From Phallusia fumigata (taxonomy: Eukaryota > Chordata > Ascidiacea > Phlebobranchia > Ascidiidae): 32,436 nt of DNA. Within the stretch, counting starts at the first letter, position 1. Every line of letters starts with the position of its first letter. The translations under genes and the position numbers were made by a program. The notes below the pieces were generated by a model that searched no databases, was not told the DNA's origin, and saw only the letters and a program-made list of their open reading frames with translations. Below, one piece after another: positions 21,201 to 30,200 of the stretch. Location of the stretch: assembly GCA_008931825.1 (NCBI GenBank), contig QXVZ01012949.1:1540-33975 (forward strand), written 5' to 3'.

Positions 21201-24200
21201 ACACACGACGAGTCCTCAGCGTACCCAGCATCGTCACATAACCCAGGGAAATCCCCCAAACACTCTCTACTCCTTTCACGGACCCCGTCACTCCCGCACG
21301 TGACCGAGCAGGCCCCCCACGGACCCCAGGAACCCCAGCTGGGGCATTCACCCAGGTTGCAGGGTACAGAGGCATTGGCGGGCTCGTCGTCGGGACAAGG
21401 GAAATCCCCAACGCACCCACGGGATCGGGTTTGGACCCCTCGTCCGCATGAGGCGCTACACTGGCTCCATGGCACCCAGTCGTCCCACTTGGCGCAATCG
21501 CCCAAAGTGCAACCCTGTGCAACACAAGTTTCTTGTTTAGCTTGCCAAATAAATCAGCTTTGGATAAACATAAATACTCGTTAGGAGTCATATTAAACTC
21601 TTATAAGGCTAACGGCATTATAGTTATATTGTTGTAACACATTTTTATTCTGATATGGTTGTGGCACATTAAAGCAAAAAACCCTTTGCCTTGCGATTGA
21701 AATAACTTTTGAAATATTAAAACCTTACCTCCTGCTCACTTGCGTCACCCGGCGGACAAAACTCAATCGAAAAATCGCCCAAACAATCACGTGATCTCCT
21801 TCTTGTTCCATCACCACATGTTCTTGTACAGCTGCCCCAGGCACCCCACAAGCCCCAATACGGACATTGCCCCAGGTTGCAAAGTTCCGTCTGCCCGGAT
21901 TCACCCGTCAAAGGGCAACCCTCCTCGGCAGGGAAATCCCCCAAGCAGTCGCGGAGTCGAAAGCGTTCGGAATCGCCACAAGAGGCGCCACAGACCGACC
22001 ACTGGCTCCACGGGGACCAGTAGGGACAGACGCCAAGGTTGCAGGCGCGGTTGTGGTCGGCGCCCAGGCCATCGTCGGTTGCTGGACAGGGAAAGTCCCC
22101 GCTGCAGGTTCGACTTCTTTCCTGAAGATTAACGTTTAGGATGGTAAGAACTGACAAAGTTTGAGTCATCCCAGGTCTGAAACTTATTAGGAGAAAGGCC
22201 AACGAATTTGACTTGTTTATTTTATCCCAATTATTCATGCCACAACGAATTATAGCCGAGCATCTTATTGTAGTCTTGAATGCCTAACCTAGCACGTTCG
22301 GTTGTTAACGTCCAACAAATCTAGACACCTGCAAAATATTAAGGCCGCCAATTACTGCCTAAAATTGTCCAAAAACTAATTTGGTCAACTTCATTTTAAC
22401 CAAAATCATCAAGGTCGGACATTCTTTAACCACCGGAGATGCTTAATAGTCAACCCTGAACAAGGGGTATATTGGGTACAAAGAAATATACCTGAAATCC
22501 CTCCCCACATGTAGTGGAGCAAGCGCTCCAGCTGTTCCACTCCAACCACACCGGGCATCTTCCCAACGTACATGAACGGGATTCGGTGTTTGGACCAATC
22601 AGCGTCGAGCAAGCTTCCGGGTAATCTCCGGTGCAGGTGCGATCACGTGATTGCGAACCTTGCAAAATATGAACGTATATTGTTTAAGTCTTCTTTCCCT
22701 GGTTAGAGCAAAAGGCATACTATTGGCATAAAGGGATGCAATCACCCAGGCTAAGGTGTAATTTTAAGGATATATTGTTTGAACTACGTGGGACAGCATA
22801 GCTTGAAGGATATATTGTTTGAACTACGTGGGATAGCATAGCTTGAAGTCTCAAATATCTGTCGAAACTAAATTGGATTTTATAATCTCTCAAAAATGTT
22901 TATTAATTAGTATACTGTATCGATAATAGTGCCACACGGAAAACATACTTTTCTAATCGCAGTTTTTTCGCCAAATGATACCTGAAAGGTTTATTGCCAA
23001 GTATTTTTTCGCCAAAGGTTTATTGCCAAGTTTAAAGCCATTACTTTACAGGGCACACAAACCAGTACACTCAAGTATAAAGGGCACCTTAACCAAAACT
23101 TAAAACTTACACCGTTTTCGTTCTTATAACTTTCCACAGCACCAACCTTGATCGCAAGAAGTCGAACACAGTGACCATTGGTTCCAGGGCGACCAATCAG
23201 GACACTGGCCCGTCCGACAAGTCTCCGACTCTTCCACTGTCCCCTTGCACACTTCTGACCCCGGGGCATCCCCATCGCAGAACCGGGTTCGCTTTTTCGT
23301 GCCCCCGCCGCAGGTTACAGAACAGCTGGTCCAAGTTGACCATTGGGCCCAACCAGGGTTCTCTATTAAAATAAAAATCGAAATTCCACCCGCTTAAAAA
23401 CCGTTTTTCCTATTCCACCCGCTTAAAAGCTCGCTGATTAATGAACATAAAAAGTCAACGTATTGTGACGGTAAAGACGCACACCCAAACTGAACAGAAG
23501 CGAAGAAAAAGTAAACCAAAAACAGCTAATTGTGATGTTACAATGAATTTTCAAATTATTTAACCCCGTTTTCTTATAAGCGCCAGACAAACGCCCAAAT
23601 TATACTAAACATTCTATTAATAGTATCGGACAGCCACCAAAGGGCGCTGGCGAAAACTTTTAAAACCTGTGCTTTTAACGCAATTAATTTGCACCAAAAC
23701 GGGATAAAAAAACCCATTGGGTTATATACCTTGCATCTGTTAGTACTTGATTCTATGCTGGAACTGGTGTTCAAGACGCAAATCTTTGTGCGGCGTTTAT
23801 TTGACAAAGTATTTTTTTAAAACTGTTCAAACTTACATCAAACCAAAGACTATCAAATAAAAGTATACAATTTTCAGATTTGGTTACAATATTGCAAGAG
23901 AAAACCTGACGTACCTTTACACGTCATGGTGAATGACGTACTTCTGACTTCAGTCGTTCTATTCATACTCGTCTTGAGGAAATAGAAATAAAATCCGCCA
24001 GAAATCTTCCTTGTGATTCCCGCACATAAATCTATGTAAAAATATTGACATTTTATGTAGGCAAACTGCCACAAAGAGCTTTTAAACGGAGTGGTTCCTT
24101 TTAATATCGTTACCCCCGTGAAAAACCTTGGCCTCACAGAAACATGACGTCCCAGAAGATGTTAAGTGTAACGAAACGACAAATAAACACGGACGAAACT

Positions 24201-27200
24201 ATATTTTACAAAAATATCGTGTTTCAAGGTTGTTTCAAAAATGACGTTAGTTATCTAAATCTTTAACCAATTGATTTTTGGCAAATTACCACAAAATATT
24301 GTCACAAACCAATATACAATTGCTGTTTAAGGGATGCACTTTTCATTATTTCAGTGCAACGGAACCCCCAAAAAGGATAGACTAATTACCCCCTGAAAAA
24401 ATGTCAAGTTACCCCTTTTGGGGGTAATTACCAACAGGTTAAGGACCACTAGTTTTACGCATGTATTGTCCGAATCATGACCAGATGTTTTGTTTGTTAG
24501 CTTTAAAAAGAACGAAAAACGAAATCAAACATACATATATTTGCGATCGTTCTAATTGGAAATTTTCAATAACTTTCATTCAAACAGGATTTTACAAGTA
24601 CCGACCCTTAAACATGGCGCACTGTTCCTGTCCAGCTTCTTGTGTAAACGCAAATTGCAGTTCCCCGTTGACAAACAGATCTCCTTGCAACGTCTCCTCC
24701 TCGTGTGTTTCAAACGTGCACTTGATGGGGACTGCATTAAATACAAAGTCATTTAATACCTTGAAAAGTGATTGGTTCGACAACTTGCAAGTAATTCTAT
24801 AACCGACAGAATAAGTAACTTTAACTTTTGGTATGCAAGTCATTTACCCTTAGCTCTTAATAAAATATTGTATATTACGCCAAAAAATACAGGGATCGTC
24901 GGTATCTTATTCAAACAGAATCAACCGACAGAATAAGTTTTAATTTTGTTTCAGATTTGTATATTAGGGTGTGCTCTGTTGAATAAGACTAAAATGGAAA
25001 AAAAAGGTATTTTTTCTTGTATTTTGCATTTGTGGACCAACTTACCCTTATTTTTGGCAACTAAATCTTTTGACACGATTTCTCTCAAATCTTCCTTGCC
25101 AAAGAGTTAAAAATACAATTTAGTATTGAATGTGGTATAAAGCTTACCAGTGCAAACTTCCGTGTTACAAGACGTAGATTGCGAACTTCCCCCTTTTGTG
25201 CAATCTCCCGAAACACACGAGCGCACTCTAGTGGTAGTACCTGTCCCGCAACTGCGACTGCACTGAGACCAGCCGCTCCATAAACTCCAGCCAGTTATCG
25301 CAGCCTCATCGAGACCCACTGATAATCAAATACAAAAAAGTATATTGATGGTTTGAACAATTATTAAATATATGGCCGCCAAAAGTGGCAACGACTGCTT
25401 TGTGCAGTGAGTTCTAATTAAGTCTGAGTTGCTTTAATTTTTCAGAGCAAGAAACTTAAGCGTCATAGCTCCAACCCAGCGGACACGAAGGGCCAAAATT
25501 GAAGTTGCCAACTTCAAGAGATTACAGAATATATCAGAAGGTGGATTCATACGAGCATAAAGCATTTAGGTGCTGTTCTGCCCACCGATGATAAGAACGA
25601 AACAAAAAGTATACATCGTGATTTAAATGAAAGTTGTCGCACCTTCGTACAAAGTAAACGTGTTGGTCAGAGCCTCTGTGGAGATCCAAGCAGCTTTGCC
25701 GTTGTGAAGAGTTTTAAAGGAGTCGTCCCGATTACCCCAACTCACACAGTGGTCAGAGCAACTAAAGTTGTCTTTCTCTATACTGAGGCCTGTCATTCTA
25801 ACAGGATCCTGCCAAAGAACAAGATGTTTAGACTCCGACTGTTTTATGATTTAAACCATAGTGCCTCCCCTCGGCCACCTGTAATTTTTGTCGCTATTTC
25901 TCAACAGTAAAAAACATGTTAGAGTAAAAAACATATCATAAAAATGTAACATGTCTTTGGATTTTGGAAGGTCCCACGTTAGTTTACTTTTTAAACAAGG
26001 AATGGCTAACGTAAGAAGCAAGAGATAATAAACATGTTGATTTTAGCTGTTTTCCGCAAATAACTTTTACGTGAATTTAGAAGTGCTATTCAAGTAGCCT
26101 ACGTTGGTCTTGTATTTATTTGAAATCTCTCTCTATAACTTTTTACCCTATGTATATGTTATTTTTCAAATATTTCATATCTGTGAATTAATTACGTGTA
26201 TAATTGACAAACATCTTCACAGTTAAAGTTAATTCTTAACATGGGGAACTTAGAATAGTTGAACTGTAAAACAAAACCAGCAATATGATGAATATTAAAA
26301 CGGAAACGTTACCAGCCCATTTGCCACAAGAGCGCAGTATTAAAAAAATCAAGCCAGACAGGATTAGCCTATTTCTTGGGATATATGTTGCGCAATCTCA
26401 CCTTTAAAAACATACCAAAGGAGTTTACAACTCCCAAAGTGAACTCCTCATTCGTTCTCCAACCCACCAAAAACTTCTCTTCAGAGAAAATGTTGATGTC
26501 GCCTGGAGCGAAGGATGACAGAGGATTAAAACTAAGACAGGGATCACGTTACGTAATATGGGGGAGTGGTGTCGTTTGGGTTTAAAGTGGTGCCATTGAA
26601 TACAGGGTTGGTTACTTGAAATGCATTTGGGGTGGATTAAGTGAGTATATTTTGACGTATTGCATGACTTTGAACATTTACGCGGCTGCATCGAAACAGC
26701 TACAAAGCTTTTAAAAGTTTTGCTTGGTTATATCGTTTTTATGCGGCTACGTTTTTATGAAACTAAAAAAACAAATTTTTTCGTTTTTGATCTGCTTACT
26801 AGATTCGCTAATCTGTGTTTAACAATGTTATCTTTTAACGCATTTTTGGAAGATTTAACGGAGACAAGGTACAAAAACAAGATGTAGAATACTAAAAATA
26901 TATTTTATTGATCACTTTGTTCCTAAGGGTCGAAACAAAACGGATTTACCTTCGAAAAGTCTTGCCATAACTGGATCCCTCTCAATCGTACCATCGCTGT
27001 TGGTCAACCACACAATGTCGTCAAAAGCTTGTTTGCCGGTGATTTGATCATTTTCGTTGTAAATTGTAATGAAACCGATGCCTCGACCCGGACAGCATTC
27101 ACTGCACACAACAATAACGATAATTTCGTCACATCAGCCACATAAAGTCACCTATAAGTGACCTCAGTTGTCAAAATTATTAACACTTATCGAATACAGC

Positions 27201-30200
27201 AATGGAATGTCTCGACCGTGCTTCGTGACACTGCTATCATATGAATATGTGATACCTTTGCTACGTTGATTCACTTTGTGACGTTGCCACCTTTATATGG
27301 TGCAATTCACGGAACAGAACTATAGCTGCCTAACTTACGCGTTCTGAGCGTTAAATATCAGTTTCCATCCAAAATCAGCTTCGGCAAGTTGGCCTAACTG
27401 CGCTGTAGCGAAACCACGACCATTTCCGTCAGCCCTGCAGACAAAACAATGTAAGTGGAATGTGGACGCACGGGGGTAAAGTTTTTGAGATGACTTAACT
27501 AACATTTAGTTTTGAGGGCATCCTTAATACAGTATTCCTTTATTTTGTATACCTGTATTCATGCATACAGATTTGGAGTGTTATTATTGTAACCTTTAGG
27601 GGAAACCCAAAAGTGCCAGGTACAATATCGATTATGGGATGAGGATCGACGTTATTACTAAATCAGGGTAATCAACCTCAATATCTATGCAAGTCAAGAG
27701 AGTGTTATGAAATCTAAGTTAAAATATGTTTCGCTTGGTCTCAGCCGAAGGATATTTACTAACTTTTTGGCCTTAAACTTGACTTAACACGACTCAAGCC
27801 AAGTTAATGGGCGCAGAGTTGACTCGACTTTTATTTTGTACTCGCTTACTTGAAAAGCAGAGTTCCGGCGACCGAGTCCCCGATGGAAATTCCCTTGGGG
27901 TAGAGATCAGCTGAACAAACCGTTATAAACTGATTTTCGACCGAATGATAAGCAACCAATTGTGCCAGAGCGTGGGAACAACCCCATGCATCCCCTGAAA
28001 TCGAACACAAAAACCGTATTAAGTAACTTTTCATGAAAATAACTCTTTAAAGGATATAGTGTCAACCCGAAATGGTTATTACACACAATATTTTAGAATA
28101 CGGCTTTCATGCTTGGAGAGACGTTTTCAAAAGGAAGTTGTTTAAAAAGGCATACTTTTAAAAACTGTGACTTTAGAGTTATACCTCAGGTATTTATGAA
28201 AACACGTCTTTTGAGGACACAATTATGACAAAAAGGTGATCACTTACAATACCAGAACGTTGTCATTTTAAATCAGAGAAATAGTTTCAAACCAAAATAT
28301 AGTGAAAAAAGTTTTCAAAAGCATTCAATTTGTTACTCAGGCTGTTAGTTACTCTTAATTGACACAAACCTGAGGAAACAAATTCCTGCCCTGGAATTTG
28401 GTACGATGTGCTTTTCACCTTTCCGTCGTCGTTGATGAAATACAGTTGTTCGCCGTTGGTTGCGTTTGCGAAGTTGTCGACCCCAAACACACTAAAATAG
28501 GCTACAAAAAATCCAGCACCGTAGGATAACCGAAAATCCCCAACGGTGCGATCCTGTGCAAAGAAAAATTGTGATTTTTTTGGGTTATTTTTTGCAAGTG
28601 TAAACTTTTTGTGCGGGCGCAGAGGTCAGCAAGCACGTTTGAAGTTTACAAGAACAGTCAATGATATTTCAAAATGGGCGAGCGCTTGGTCGAAAGGTGT
28701 GAGCTCGACCCATATTCAGGCATAGAATGCCCGATCAACCCCTAAATTCGTAAATTTAGCAATCATCCATTACAAAATTTCCTTTTCAAATTTTAAATTA
28801 AAGCTAATAGCTTCAAGTCAACGAAATCCATGCACTAAATTTTTAATTTATATCTTGTTTCAAAAGTTGTATCACTGATGATGGAATGAGTTGTTGCCGA
28901 AACGTTTGATGAATAAAGCATGTCACTTTAAACAACTCTATGGGTCAGCATATTTATGATAAGAATTGTTTCAAAAAAGTTATCGAAACTCTACTTTTTG
29001 CTTCAAATTTTGTGTGGCGGGCAATGCAAATGTTACTTGTACTTACTGGAACCGCGATCGCGGATTTGAGTGGGGACGACCACTTTACACTTAAGTCGTT
29101 TCTGTAGAACTGTAAATGCATCTCGGTATCTCTGGGTGGATTAGTTCCGATCTAAAGCGCAAAAACAACACGGAAAAGACCCTTTAACAGTCATATAAAT
29201 GCAAGGCAGTAACTAAAAAAGCTTTAACACAAAAATATACAAATAACAACTTTAAACGTCATCTTTTCAGCTAATAACAGTAAAACTATAAAGCTATCTG
29301 TTTGAAGAAACAATCATTTTAGTCGTTTCTGTGTATAATTTTAATCTAATACACTTATCTCTGTGTTTGCATTAATATTTATTTTTGCGACATCAACAAT
29401 GCATTTACTTACATAGAGCAGAACACCAAAACTTCCATCGTGAAACCCGTGAATTCCTGCCACCATTGCCGCCTCGTCGTTCACATCGGTGGTAACGTGC
29501 TTGTACGGCGAGTTTGATTCGTCGAGCAGCAGCACGTGACCTTGACCCGTCACGTCGGTGATTCCAACTATCGAAAAACTCGAGGTAACCGGCTAAAAAA
29601 ACACAAATTTGATTTTAAGCCAAACTATGTTGAAAAGAATCCAGTTAAGATGATAGTCCATGATTAAAGTGAGGTCATTTTTACAAACAAAAATGCTACT
29701 GGGTAAAAGGGGTGGTGACGAAATCTGCATGTTGTTAACACGAATTTTGTGGACAAAATGTGGCATACTTATAAGCATTGGTGTTTTTGGGCGGGTTTCC
29801 AGGAAAGTTTGATCAAGGGATCGGCAACCTTTCTCAAGCCGCCGGTCAAAACGCAGAGCAGCAAAGGTCTCAGCCGGTCGTACTAACTTTTACACCTTAA
29901 ATCCCATTTCCTTTACTGTTTTTAATGTTGCGGTTTCTTGCAAGCTTCTCTCATAAGTGGGCAATTTATATAGGGGGCTGTGTCTTTTATTTGTAACTTT
30001 GAAGGAAAACAATGTTTACTGACGTGATAATAAGTCCTTGGTGACACAGCACACTTTTCGTAGGTGCACCAGCTCTCCAACACATCTTCAGCTCTAAAAC
30101 CGCCAGGAAACGGGATGTGACGTAACGTGACGTTGAACCCTGCGAATGACGTCATTGCGTGAACTTGCTCCCCCGATTCAGTCATCTGGCGATCATTTGC

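Noticed and set aside
21300..22139. Several plus-strand open frames rich in Pro, Arg and His.
   Set aside because: They are antisense shadows of the GC-rich TSR exons.
24848..24853. A 6-bp exon CTAAGG before a GTAAAT donor.
   Set aside because: The following intron would be only about 23 nt, too short to splice.
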